47,255 bases of DNA from JBBIJR01 sp037445875 (lineage in GTDB: Bacteria > CLD3 > SB21), in contig JBBIJR010000021.1 of NCBI GenBank assembly GCA_037445875.1, forward strand, positions 1 to 47,255. Reading direction: 5' to 3'. The translations under genes and the position numbers were made by a program. Of this stretch, positions 32,016 through 41,241 are shown piece after piece; position 1 is the first letter of the stretch, and every line of letters begins with the position of its first letter. Below the pieces are notes generated by a model, which ran no database searches, was not told the DNA's origin, and worked only from the letters and a program-made list of their open reading frames with translations.

Positions 32016-33687
32016 CACGTTCGTTCAGGACGGCGTCCGGAAAAAAATGCTGAAAAAGACCACGCAGAAAGAGACCGATTTCACGGACAGTGACTATTTT
32101 CATTTCCGGGAACTCATTCGGACGAAGAGCGGTATATATTTCAGCGAGCGAAAGCGCGCCGATCTGAAGAACGGAGTATTGAAGGCGTTTCACTACTCGG
32201 GACTTCCGGACCTGCAGCAGTATTTCGATGCGCTGAGTAACAGTCCGGCGAATTCGGCCATTTTCAAGACCCTGATCTCTTTTCTCACAGTGGGAGAAAC
32301 CTATTTTTTCAGGCATTTCGACGTTCTGGAAAAGGAGATCATCCCGAGGATCATCCGGGCGCATCAACACGACAAGATACTGCGCATCTGGAGCGCGGGA
32401 TGCTCGACCGGGGAGGAACCCTTCTCGGTAGCAATGGTCCTTCATCACCTCCTGGCGGATCTTCGGGAATGGACCATCCTGATCATCGGCACCGACATCA
32501 ACATCAATTCCCTGCAGTACGCCCGTGAAGGAGTGTATCGTCCATGGTCCCTGCGCTCCATCACCGATGCATACAAGGCGAAGTACTTTCATCGAAAGGA
32601 TGGATTGTACTATCTGGACGACCGGATACGTTCCATGGTGAAGTTCGACTATCTCAACCTCGTGGACGAATGTTACCCCTCGGGCGAAAATCAGACCAAA
32701 GACCTGGACATGGTCTTCTGCCGCAACGTGACGATCTATTTCGAGGCGGAGACCACCATCAAAGTCGTCAATCGATTCTTTGAGTGTTTGAAGGAGAAGT
32801 CGTATCTGGCCGTGGGTCATGCCGAACCGAGCAGTTTGATTTACGATGCCTACGTGACCGAAATCTACCCGGACGCGGTGGTCTACCGAAAGGACGCCTC
32901 CGCAAAGAAAGACTCGCAGTACAAGACCGGCATCAAGATTCGAAGCGACCTGTTCCGCCATTACAATGCCAACCAGAACCTCCGTTCCGCGAAGGCTCCG
33001 CAGAAGCTCGAAGTGCTCCAGAAGCAGGTCGACAAGCTGAAACCGAGGGTCAAGAGCGTAGATGCGGGACAGACCGCTCCCACCTCCGTACGTAAGAAAC
33101 TGGCGGAGTTGTCGGCCGAACTCGGCAAGACCATGCTGCCGCCCGCGACGCCTTCCCAGGAGACCGCCCGGGGTGCCGAACGACGGAAGGAGGCCACAGA
33201 AACCGAGATGTTCGGCGAGGCGATCCGGCTGTTCTATGAGAAGAACTTCCGCGAAGCGGAAAGCTTGTTCTTAAATCTCGTGGAGCGTTATCCGGGCAAC
33301 GGCCGGGCGCATTACATGATCGCTCACATCTACGCCAACCTGGATGCAATCAAGAAATCCAAAGAATTCTGCTATCGCGCGATCGAACACGATCCTCTCC
33401 TCCTCGAGGCCTACTACCTCCTCGGCCTCATTTACAAGGAGGAAAACGACTTCGAAAACTCGCTGGCCATGCTTCGGAAGGCCATCTACATCGATATGAA
33501 TTTTGCTCTCGGGTATTACGAGATGGCGGTCAATTACTTCAAGCTCGGCGATTCCATCAACGGGCGAAAGCATCTACGCCAGGCTCAGAGAATCCTGATG
33601 GCCAAGAGTGCGGATGACCGGATCGGTATTCTGGATGACCTGACCGTCAAGGAATTGGGCATGATGATCAGCATGTGGGACCAGTAG
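32008..33687 (+). CDS. cheR: CheR methyltransferase with C-terminal TPR repeats
   Basis: 559 residues. I start at ATG 32008, eight bases before the cheW stop; the longer open frame from 31885 is cheW in another frame. CheR N-domain 'FHFRELIRTKSGIYFSERKR', then 'FLTVGETYFFRHFDVLE', the SAM site WSAGCSTGEEPFSVA and VFCRNVTIYFE, ending 'YLAVGHAEPSSLI'. A charged linker leads to three or so tetratricopeptide repeats at about 425-545 ('AESLFLNLVERYPGNGRAHY', 'AYYLLGLIYKEENDFENSL'). CheR-TPR fusions are typical of WspC and FrzF-type non-flagellar pathways. Methylates receptor glutamates. Confidence 0.95.
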   Translation: MSDTFVQDGVRKKMLKKTTQKETDFTDSDYFHFRELIRTKSGIYFSERKRADLKNGVLKAFHYSGLPDLQQYFDALSNSPANSAIFKTLISFLTVGETYFFRHFDVLEKEIIPRIIRAHQHDKILRIWSAGCSTGEEPFSVAMVLHHLLADLREWTILIIGTDININSLQYAREGVYRPWSLRSITDAYKAKYFHRKDGLYYLDDRIRSMVKFDYLNLVDECYPSGENQTKDLDMVFCRNVTIYFEAETTIKVVNRFFECLKEKSYLAVGHAEPSSLIYDAYVTEIYPDAVVYRKDASAKKDSQYKTGIKIRSDLFRHYNANQNLRSAKAPQKLEVLQKQVDKLKPRVKSVDAGQTAPTSVRKKLAELSAELGKTMLPPATPSQETARGAERRKEATETEMFGEAIRLFYEKNFREAESLFLNLVERYPGNGRAHYMIAHIYANLDAIKKSKEFCYRAIEHDPLLLEAYYLLGLIYKEENDFENSLAMLRKAIYIDMNFALGYYEMAVNYFKLGDSINGRKHLRQAQRILMAKSADDRIGILDDLTVKELGMMISMWDQ

Positions 33688-33706
33688 GATTTCAGCGAGG
33701 AACGTA

Positions 33707-34612
33707 ATGGCGGGAAAAAAGAAGAAATCGACGGCCGGTGCGTCCGGAGGGAACGCGACCCTCTCCCTGAGCGATCGAATTCTTGAGCCTTCGGTGGAAA
33801 TGAGGGGCAACCCGGCCGGGCTGGAGATCACGCCGGTCTCCAACTGCTGGGAAATCGTTCAGTGCGGCCACGAGAAGCAATGCCGGGTGTATGAGGAGCG
33901 CAGGGGCCGCCACTGTTATCTCTATGACCACACGTTCTGTTTTGGTGAGGACATGGGGCCGTTTCACGAGAAGATACGAATCTGCGTGGAGGAGTGCACG
34001 TTCTACCAGGCACTGCGGCCTGAAATCGGCACGGTCTGGGTTCAGGCGCACCAACAATTGGTCGAGATCCAGAAGAGTCAGTCCGAAACGACCTGGGACG
34101 AGGAGGTACTGCGCCGACGGGCGAAACAACTGCAAGAGGCGTTTGCGCCGGAGGACCGCGAGGACCGGAGCGACCTCGTGGTCTTTGCTCTGGGCAACGA
34201 GTGGTTCGCTATCGAGACCCAGTACGTTCACGAAATCCGGCCCATCAGCGACGTAACACCGGTACCCTGCACACCGGACTTTGTCCTCGGCATCACTACG
34301 ATCAGGGGGTCGGTCTATTCGGTCATCGACATCCGGCACAGCTTCGGCTCCGAAGATCGCACCGTTACCAGCGATACGATGTTCATCGTCGTCAACTGGA
34401 AGAACGTCGACTTGTGCATTCTGGTGGATTCGGTGCTTCAAAAAGTGTCTATACGCAAATCCGACATCAAGGAGGCCGGCACGGCGCTGCGAAGCGCCAC
34501 GTCCGCATTCGTCGGAGGCGTGTTCCAGCTCGACCATCGCATTGTGACCCTGGTCAACTGGGACGCCTATCTCCTGCACGGCAATATTATCATAAAGGAC
34601 GGTGACATTTGA
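33707..34612 (+). CDS. CheW-domain protein with N-terminal cysteine-rich CW module
   Basis: 301 residues. After a basic, low-complexity N-terminus there is a seven-cysteine module: C47, C53, C59, C70, C78, C93 and C97 (NCWEIVQCG ... CRVY ... CYLY ... CFGE ... CVEECTFY). This pattern resembles the two-CW or 'NCWE...CxxCxFY' motifs found in some MCPs and signalling proteins, thought to bind metal or Fe-S. The CheW domain occupies about 155-295 ('LVVFALGNEWFAIETQYVHEI', LGITTIRGSVYSVIDIR). It holds the WspD position. The module could let the adaptor respond to redox state or metal; that is inference. Confidence 0.88.
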   Translation: MAGKKKKSTAGASGGNATLSLSDRILEPSVEMRGNPAGLEITPVSNCWEIVQCGHEKQCRVYEERRGRHCYLYDHTFCFGEDMGPFHEKIRICVEECTFYQALRPEIGTVWVQAHQQLVEIQKSQSETTWDEEVLRRRAKQLQEAFAPEDREDRSDLVVFALGNEWFAIETQYVHEIRPISDVTPVPCTPDFVLGITTIRGSVYSVIDIRHSFGSEDRTVTSDTMFIVVNWKNVDLCILVDSVLQKVSIRKSDIKEAGTALRSATSAFVGGVFQLDHRIVTLVNWDAYLLHGNIIIKDGDI

Positions 34613-34625
34613 AGGGTATTTCCTT

Positions 34626-35873
34626 ATGAACCTCACGGTATTGTATCTTGCATTTCTGGCCGCCGCGTCGGTTGTGGGTGTAGCATTGGTCTACCGGCTT
34701 CTCGGGCGGCGCCGCTATATCTTGACCGTTTTGGTCAAATGCGTTCCCTGGTTGGTGCTTACGTTTGCGCTCGCCTTTGTGCACGGCTACTATGCCGAAC
34801 ACTGGCTGGTGTGGATTACCGCCTTTCCGATCGGTTTCGTTTCGGCCATCGTGTTCTTCGTCATGCTGGCCCGCAAGAGCCTCCTTCCGCTGCTCTCCAT
34901 GGAGAGGATCGTGGATAAGATCAACCGTCAAGACTACTCCGACCGCCTTCGCCTCGAAACGTCCGATGAGCTGGCCCTGTTTCAGCAGAATTTCAATCAT
35001 TTGATCGACAACCTGCAGACCTTCGACACGGCCATGAAGGACGCCGTTACGCGGATGTCTTCGGTCGTGAGCGAACTGACTGCGACGATGGACCAGCAGG
35101 CCGTGGGAATGAGCGAGCAGTCCACCGCCCTCAACGAGACGACCACCACGACGCAGGAGTTGGCCGCCACTTCCCACCAGACCACCGAGAAAGCGCAATT
35201 CGTCGTCGAATCCGCGGAAAAGAGCATGGACGTCACCAGCCGCGGCAAGACGGCCGTTGACGCGTCCGTGGACGAGATGAACGAGATCAAACGCCGTGTA
35301 GAACGCATAGCGGAGCAGATTCTGGACCTGAGCGAAAAGACGCAGCAAATCGGCGTCATAACGACCACGGTAAACGACATCGCGGAACAGACCAACATGC
35401 TCGCGCTGAACGCCGCCATCGAAGCCAGCAAGGCGGGTGAATTCGGCCGCGGCTTCGGCGTCGTGGCGTTCGAAGTGCGCAAGCTGGCGGAAAAGAGCAA
35501 GGAAGCGTCGCTTCGGATTCGGGACCTCATTACCCAGATCCAGAATGCCACCAACTCCACCGTGATGGCTACCGAGGAGGGCTCCAAGCGAGTGGATATC
35601 GGGGTTGAGAAAATCCGGGAAGCCGGGCGCCTGATGGATGAAAGCATCGGCAGCCTGGAAGAAAACGTAGGTTATGCGCAACAGATTCTGGTCGGCAGCA
35701 AGCAGCAGACCATCGGCATCGAGCAGATCACGCTTGCCATGGCCAACATCAACGAAGTGGTACGTCAGGTCGCATCCGGGACGCAGCAAACGCAAAAAGC
35801 CGTGGACAGCGTGCTCGCCCTGACCAAGGAACTGAACGAGATGGCAAATGTTAACGGCGCCGGCGCCAAGTAA
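34626..35873 (+). CDS. Methyl-accepting chemotaxis protein 2, no extracytoplasmic sensor
   Basis: 415 residues from ATG 34626, chosen for GAAGGG nine bases upstream; a GTG at 34602 would add eight residues. The N-terminus is three closely spaced membrane helices (about 2-26, 31-50, 58-81) with loops too short for a ligand domain. Then comes a HAMP-like linker ('MERIVDKINRQDYSDRL') and the signalling hairpin with tip 'DIAEQTNMLALNAAIEASKAGE' and 'GFGVVAFEVRKLAEKSKE' (VVAFE where VVADE is usual). It probably senses something in the membrane, or relays from other components. The stop forms TAATG with cheA. Confidence 0.9.
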   Translation: MNLTVLYLAFLAAASVVGVALVYRLLGRRRYILTVLVKCVPWLVLTFALAFVHGYYAEHWLVWITAFPIGFVSAIVFFVMLARKSLLPLLSMERIVDKINRQDYSDRLRLETSDELALFQQNFNHLIDNLQTFDTAMKDAVTRMSSVVSELTATMDQQAVGMSEQSTALNETTTTTQELAATSHQTTEKAQFVVESAEKSMDVTSRGKTAVDASVDEMNEIKRRVERIAEQILDLSEKTQQIGVITTTVNDIAEQTNMLALNAAIEASKAGEFGRGFGVVAFEVRKLAEKSKEASLRIRDLITQIQNATNSTVMATEEGSKRVDIGVEKIREAGRLMDESIGSLEENVGYAQQILVGSKQQTIGIEQITLAMANINEVVRQVASGTQQTQKAVDSVLALTKELNEMANVNGAGAK

Positions 35874-38362
35874 TGGGATCCAATCGCATGGAACTGTCCC
35901 GTGACGAAATAAAGGAGATGATGAGCATTTTTAAGGTGGAGACCGAGGAACACCTTAAGAATCTCAACAAGGGACTGTTGAAGCTGGAGGAGAACCCGAA
36001 TTCCCGCGAGCTCCTGGAGGAGTTGTTCCGAACCGCCCACAGCATCAAGGGTTCCGCCCGGATGATGGGCTTTGCGAAGATCGAGTCGGTGGCGCACAAG
36101 ATTGAGGACATCTTCGGAATCCTGCGCCGGGCCAGCGTGGTGCTGACGCCGGAGGATTTCGATGTGGTGTACGAGGGTGTCGATCTGATTTCTCAGATCA
36201 TGGAAAAAATCGCGATGGAGGGCACTGACGCCTCGATTGACACGAAGAGCATCCTGAAGCACCTGGACCAACTCGTGGCCGAGAAGACCAGGGCCGACCA
36301 ATCCTCGGAACAACCTGCGCAGGTGGCGGCTGACAGGGAGGACAAACTGGAGCGGCTGCAGGAAACAAGCCTGGAAGATGCGACGGAGTTCCTGATCGAG
36401 GAGGAGGAAGGCCAGACCGGGCCGCGGTCGCTTCCGACTCTTCCCGAACTGGCGGGAGGTAAACTGGAACCAGCTGAACGGTCGGTGCTCGGGGAGGACG
36501 CGTTCATTCGCGTGCCGACCAGGCGCCTGGACGACCTGATGAACCTTGTCAGCGAACTGTTGACGACGCGCATCAAGTCCCAGCAACGTCTGGCGGATCT
36601 GAGGAAGATTCTGGAATTCTGTTCCGAGTGGAACGACGGGATGAACCGGCACAGGGTTCTGGCGCAGAGGATCCTGGCACGTCTGCAGGGGCAGGAACAG
36701 AGCGACCTGACGGGGCCTGGAAACGGACAGCGATCGTATGCCAACGCGCTGGCATCGAGCTGGGAACTGAGGCAGATGCTCGGATTTCAGCAGAATACCG
36801 TCGAAAAGCTCTCGAAACTCGTGGAATCGATCAACGACGTCTACGACAAACACAGTGAAGACAATCTCCGCACCGCCGTCATCACCACCGATATCCAGGA
36901 CAACCTTCGTATCGTACGGCTGCTGCCGATGTCCACGATTTTCGACTTATACCCCCGCATGATCCGGGACATTGCGAAAGCCCAGAACAAAAAGATCCGT
37001 GTTACCATGAGCGGCGGGGAGACTCGAGTCGACAAGAAGGTGCTCGAAGAACTCAAGGATCCCCTCATCCACCTCCTGCGCAATTCGATTGATCACGGCA
37101 TCGAGCTCCCGTCGGAGCGGGAAAAGGCGGGCAAGAACCCCGAGGGACTCATCACGCTGAAGGCCGCCCATGTGGGCAATATGGTGCACGTCGAAGTGGG
37201 TGACGACGGCCGTGGAATCGATACGGAGCGAATCGCACAGATTGCCGTCAAGAAGGGTTACATTACGGAGGAGCAGTTGCCGGAGATCAGTCAGACCGAC
37301 CTGGTGGGTTTGATCTTCCATTCCGGTTTTTCGACGGCCAAGATCATCACGGATCTTTCCGGAAGAGGCGTGGGCCTTGACATCGTCAAGGCGAACGTCG
37401 AACGGATCAAAGGTACGATCGAGACTCTGTCGGAAAAGGGCAGGCACACGCGCTTCGTGATCAAGATCCCCCTCACGCTGGCCACGACCCACGCACTGAT
37501 CGTCGAGGTGGGCGGTGAAACATACGCCGTTCCGATCGACTACATCGAGCGAACGGTTCGCATCACGGAGGAGGAAGTCCTGACGGGAGGCTCGCACCCG
37601 TACATTCTGGTGGACGGCCGGACGATCCAGCTGTACAAACTGGAGGACGTGTTGGGCAACGCCCGACAGCGGCTCAAGAACAAAGGCATGATCAAGGCCG
37701 GATCGGCTCCGAAACTCGGTCAACAGCTGACGAATATCGACAGCAACAAACTCTCCGCCGTCGTACTCATGAGCGGCGGGCGGAGGGTCTCCTTCCTTGT
37801 GGACAAGCTGCTCGATGAACAGGAGGTCGTGGTCAAGAATCTCGGCCTGCAGTTGAAGAGGGTGCGCAACGTAGCCGGCTCGACCATTCTGGGCGACGGC
37901 CGTATTTCGATCATTCTTGATCCGAGTGATCTCATCAAGTCGGTCCAGGGATCGGGCGCGCGCTTCGTGTTTCGCGAACGGCGGTCGCGTGATGTCCAGA
38001 AAAAGAAGATACTTGTGGTGGACGATTCCATCACCACGCGTACGCTGGAGAAGAACATTCTCGAGTCCGCCGGGTATCACGTGACGATCGCCACGAACGG
38101 CGTGGAGGCGTTCCAGAAAATGGGGGAGGTTCCGTTCGACTTGATCGTCAGCGATGTGGAGATGCCCTTGATGGACGGGTTCGAGTTCGCCGAAAAGGTC
38201 CGCAAGGAGTCAAAGTTCGGCGATATCCCGTTCATTCTGTGTACCTCCCTGGAGTCGGAGAAGGATAAACGGCGCGGTATCGAAGTGGGCGCCAATGCGT
38301 ATATAGTCAAGGGCAGTTTCGACCAGTCCAATCTGCTGGAGACGATCGAGAAGCTCCTGTAA
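35873..38362 (+). CDS. cheA: CheA histidine kinase fused to a receiver domain
   Basis: 829 residues. The Hpt domain has the phosphorylated His56 in FRTAHSIKGSARMMGF. A linker follows, then the dimerisation domain, the ATPase (LIHLLRNSIDHGIELP N-box, DDGRGIDTERI, SGRGVGLDIVKANVER), a CheW-like domain ('ALIVEVGGETYAVPIDYIER') and a C-terminal REC domain from about residue 710 (ILVVDDSITTRTLEK; phospho-acceptor Asp about 761 in VSDVEMPLMDG; the usual Lys is in YIVKGSF). CheA-REC is the WspE/FrzE layout. A second start (M6, 35888) is possible. The attached REC may act as phosphate sink or output. Confidence 0.95.
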   Translation: MGSNRMELSRDEIKEMMSIFKVETEEHLKNLNKGLLKLEENPNSRELLEELFRTAHSIKGSARMMGFAKIESVAHKIEDIFGILRRASVVLTPEDFDVVYEGVDLISQIMEKIAMEGTDASIDTKSILKHLDQLVAEKTRADQSSEQPAQVAADREDKLERLQETSLEDATEFLIEEEEGQTGPRSLPTLPELAGGKLEPAERSVLGEDAFIRVPTRRLDDLMNLVSELLTTRIKSQQRLADLRKILEFCSEWNDGMNRHRVLAQRILARLQGQEQSDLTGPGNGQRSYANALASSWELRQMLGFQQNTVEKLSKLVESINDVYDKHSEDNLRTAVITTDIQDNLRIVRLLPMSTIFDLYPRMIRDIAKAQNKKIRVTMSGGETRVDKKVLEELKDPLIHLLRNSIDHGIELPSEREKAGKNPEGLITLKAAHVGNMVHVEVGDDGRGIDTERIAQIAVKKGYITEEQLPEISQTDLVGLIFHSGFSTAKIITDLSGRGVGLDIVKANVERIKGTIETLSEKGRHTRFVIKIPLTLATTHALIVEVGGETYAVPIDYIERTVRITEEEVLTGGSHPYILVDGRTIQLYKLEDVLGNARQRLKNKGMIKAGSAPKLGQQLTNIDSNKLSAVVLMSGGRRVSFLVDKLLDEQEVVVKNLGLQLKRVRNVAGSTILGDGRISIILDPSDLIKSVQGSGARFVFRERRSRDVQKKKILVVDDSITTRTLEKNILESAGYHVTIATNGVEAFQKMGEVPFDLIVSDVEMPLMDGFEFAEKVRKESKFGDIPFILCTSLESEKDKRRGIEVGANAYIVKGSFDQSNLLETIEKLL

Positions 38363-38368
38363 CTCGCG

Positions 38369-39537
38369 ATGATCAAGATCTTGATAGCGGAAGACTCGCC
38401 GACCGTAACCATGATCCTGCAGAAGATCTTTGCAACGGACGACGAGTGTCAGGTGATCGGTACGGCGACCAACGGCAAGGAAGCCGTCGAAAAGGTCCGG
38501 CTCCTCCGTCCGGACATCGTGACGATGGACATCCGCATGCCGGTCATGGACGGATTCGAGGCCACCAAACAGATCATGCGCTACCATCCGACTCCCATTC
38601 TGGTCATCAGCGCTTCGTCGGAAAGGAAGACCTCAACATCACGTTCAACGCCATCCGCGCCGGTGCCCTGGACATTGTCGAGAAGCCGAAAGGCAACCTT
38701 GCGATGGATTACGAGTACATCGGCAAGGACCTGATCAAGAAGGTGAAGATCCTTTCCGGCGTCAAGGTTTTTCATCATATGTCCGGGCAGCTGGTGCGCT
38801 CGTCGACGGGGAGAACCGGTGACGTGCACCGGTCGGCCGGCCACCGGGCGGACACGGGAAGCAAGCGGACGCCCGGTTCTCAGGTCCAGAAAGATCTTAC
38901 GCGCACCGACTATGCGAGGTTTCTGGTCGGGCGCGGCAAGCGGCTGGTTCCAATCAAGCCGGTCGAAGTTGTGGCGATCGCCTCTTCCACGGGCGGGCCG
39001 TCGGCGCTGCTGAAAATTCTGAAGGGACTGCCGGCGAGCTTTCCCGTACCGGTCGTGATCGTACAGCACATTTGCGAAGGTTTCGGGCAGGGTTTTGTGG
39101 ATTGGCTCAACAAGGAATGTGCTCTGACCATCAAGACGGCGGACCGGGGAGAACCGCTCCAGGCCGGAAGCGTCTACGTGGCACCCGACGGATTCCACGT
39201 GTTGATCGATCCGGGACGGACCGTCCGACTGAGCAAATCGATGCCGGTCAACGGCCTGCGTCCCAATGCGACCCTGATGATGGAATCCGCAGCGAAGGTC
39301 TACGGCGCGGCCGTCCTCGGCATCATTTTGACGGGCATGGGCCGCGACGGCGCAGACGGTATGCGGGAGATCAAAGCGGCGGGAGGACTCACCCTCGCAC
39401 AGAGTCCCGAAAGTTGCGTGGTCTTCGGCATGCCCAAGGAAGCCATCGAACTGGGCGTGGTGGACAAGGTACTGCCGGTGGAGCGAATGGCCGATGAAAT
39501 CCTGAAAGTCATTCCGGCGGAAGAATACAAAGCTTAA
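38369..39537 (+). CDS. cheB: CheB receptor methylesterase, interrupted by a frameshift
   Basis: Two frames together encode one CheB. Frame one from ATG 38369 gives the receiver domain (ILIAEDSPTVTMIL, phospho-Asp in VTMDIRMPVMDG) up to about 38620. The second frame resumes with DLNITFNAIRAGALDIVEKP and runs through the esterase: Ser in VAIASSTGGPSAL, His in VIVQHICEGFGQGF, Asp in ILTGMGRDGADGM, ending at 39537. The switch, at about 38611-38625 (CGTCGGAAAGGAAG), equals one missing base. Both halves are otherwise intact, so an assembly or sequencing error is more likely than a decayed gene; a separate start for the esterase at ATG 38704 is the alternative. No slippery heptamer is apparent. WspF position. 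Confidence 0.88.
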
Positions 39538-39549
39538 GAGGAAGCAAGC

Positions 39550-41232
39550 GTGGCCAAAGAAAAGATACTGGTGGTCGACGACAGTGCAACGCAGTTGATC
39601 ATGTACAAAATGGCGTTGACGAAAGCCGGATACCGCGTCATCACGGCCAAGAACGGCGTCGAAGGGGTCAATCTGGTTGAAACGGAGAATCCCGACCTGA
39701 TTGTCAGCGACATCATCATGCCGGAACTCAACGGGTACCAGTTCTGCCGCCTGGTCAAGGACGACCCGTCAAGAGCCCACATTCCCATTATCCTGCTGAC
39801 CAGTCTCGGGCAGCAGCAGGACCGGTTCTGGGGCATCGAGGCCGGTGCCAACAGTTTCGTCACCAAGTCCGTAGACACGGCGGAACTGCTGAAAGAGGTG
39901 GAGCGGCTGATTGTGCAGCAAGCCGGGCCTGCCGTACCGGAGTTCGCCGAAAAAGAAGAGGAAGGATACGAAGTAACGGCGGAAGGCGCGGAAGAGAGCG
40001 TCAAATCGAAGATCAACCGCATTCTCGAACGCTTGTTGTACGAGTCGACCGTGTCCAACCGTATGCGCGACCTTTCGCGGTTCGCCTACAACCGGATGGA
40101 GATGGTACAGAAGTTCTTTGAACTGTTCTCGCAGATCATCGAATACGACGGCGCCGCGCTTTCGTTCTTTGTCAAGGACCAGGTGCAGATCTACACGGAC
40201 GTCCAGAAAGGGGTGAATGAGAAGTTCCTCGAGGAGGCCAGGACCACCGTTCTGGAAAAGGAGTTCAATCCGCAATATGTCCGTCTTTGTTTGTCCGCCG
40301 ATGTACAGATGGAGATCTTCAATCGCGATCGTCTGAGCGCGACCGGTCCCTCGCAGATCCGTTCGTCGTTGATCATTCCCCTGAAGGATGAGGAGAGCGT
40401 CGTCGGCTCGATCGGCATCTTCACGCACGAGAGTCTGGCCTACAACAGGGACATTGTGAAGATCGTTCAATTGATCGCCCGTGAGATGGTGCTGACGATC
40501 AAGTATATCTGGAAACTGGAGGAAATCGAGCGCATCAAGTCCAACTTCACGTCCACCATCGTCAACGACCTCCGCGGGCCCATCATCGCGAATCAGAGTT
40601 TTGTGGAGGCGCTCTATCACGAGTATGTAGACTCAGTGACCGACGACCAGAAGGAAATCCTGGCCAATATTCTCGCCAACAACAAGAAACTGCTTACGTT
40701 TGTCAACGATATTCTCGACATTTCCCGCATTGATTCCGGCAAGCTGGAGGTCATGCCGGAGCGCGTGAAGGTCAAACATGTCATCGACGACGCAATCAAA
40801 AACATGAGGATCCTGGCGGAGCAGAAGAACATCGTCCTGCACAACCTCGTTGAAGATGCCGATCGAGAGGGTTACTTCGACGGAGAGAAGATCCTGCAGG
40901 TTCTGAACAACCTGATTTCCAACGGGATCAAGTTCACCGATGCGGGCGGGCACGTGCAGATTGACGCCCGGCCGGAACGCGAAGCCCTCGTTTTCTCGGT
41001 ACGAGACAGCGGAATCGGCATCCCGGAGGACGAGCAGCCGCTGATCTTCGAAAAATACAAAAGGACGGGCGGCGTATTCTCGAGCGACGATCACGCGGCG
41101 GGAGGAGGAGTCGGACTGGGGTTGGCGATATGTAAGTCGATCGTCGAGGCACACGGCGGCACGATATGGGTGAACAGCAAAGTCGGCGAGGGATCGCGAT
41201 TCAGTTTTTCATTGCCCTCCTCGGCGGCATAG
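39550..41232 (+). CDS. REC-GAF-histidine-kinase hybrid with the phospho-His replaced by Asn
   Basis: 560 residues, GTG start after AAGAGGAAG. The receiver domain (1-122) has ILVVDDSATQL, Asp54 in VSDIIMPELNG and Lys106. A linker is followed by a GAF-like domain (about 160-320) and a HisKA-like helix where FTSTIVNDLRGPI stands for the canonical F-x-x-N-x-SHELRTPL: Asn339 (codon 40564-40566) replaces the phospho-accepting His. The ATPase is intact: LNNLISNGIKFT (N box), RDSGIGIPEDEQPLIFEKY, GGVGLGLAICKSIVEAHGG. It therefore cannot autophosphorylate in the usual way; it may be an ATP-binding output controlled by CheA through Asp54. It occupies the place of WspR. Confidence 0.88.
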   Translation: MAKEKILVVDDSATQLIMYKMALTKAGYRVITAKNGVEGVNLVETENPDLIVSDIIMPELNGYQFCRLVKDDPSRAHIPIILLTSLGQQQDRFWGIEAGANSFVTKSVDTAELLKEVERLIVQQAGPAVPEFAEKEEEGYEVTAEGAEESVKSKINRILERLLYESTVSNRMRDLSRFAYNRMEMVQKFFELFSQIIEYDGAALSFFVKDQVQIYTDVQKGVNEKFLEEARTTVLEKEFNPQYVRLCLSADVQMEIFNRDRLSATGPSQIRSSLIIPLKDEESVVGSIGIFTHESLAYNRDIVKIVQLIAREMVLTIKYIWKLEEIERIKSNFTSTIVNDLRGPIIANQSFVEALYHEYVDSVTDDQKEILANILANNKKLLTFVNDILDISRIDSGKLEVMPERVKVKHVIDDAIKNMRILAEQKNIVLHNLVEDADREGYFDGEKILQVLNNLISNGIKFTDAGGHVQIDARPEREALVFSVRDSGIGIPEDEQPLIFEKYKRTGGVFSSDDHAAGGGVGLGLAICKSIVEAHGGTIWVNSKVGEGSRFSFSLPSSAA

Positions 41233-41241
41233 GAGGAACGG

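Noticed and set aside
34590..35795. 401-codon minus-strand open frame over MCP-2
   Set aside because: Composition rich in Leu/His/Arg/Gly and low in Ser/Thr, antisense to a certain receptor gene.
36678..36693. Sigma-54-like TGGCAC sites (for example in cheA), looked for because rpoN is present
   Set aside because: The TGGCAC occurrences I noticed lie within genes and lack the TTGC -12 element at the right distance.
38611..38630. Programmed -1 frameshift as explanation for the split cheB
   Set aside because: No X-XXY-YYZ slippery heptamer stands in frame at the switch and no following stem-loop is evident, so an indel is simpler.
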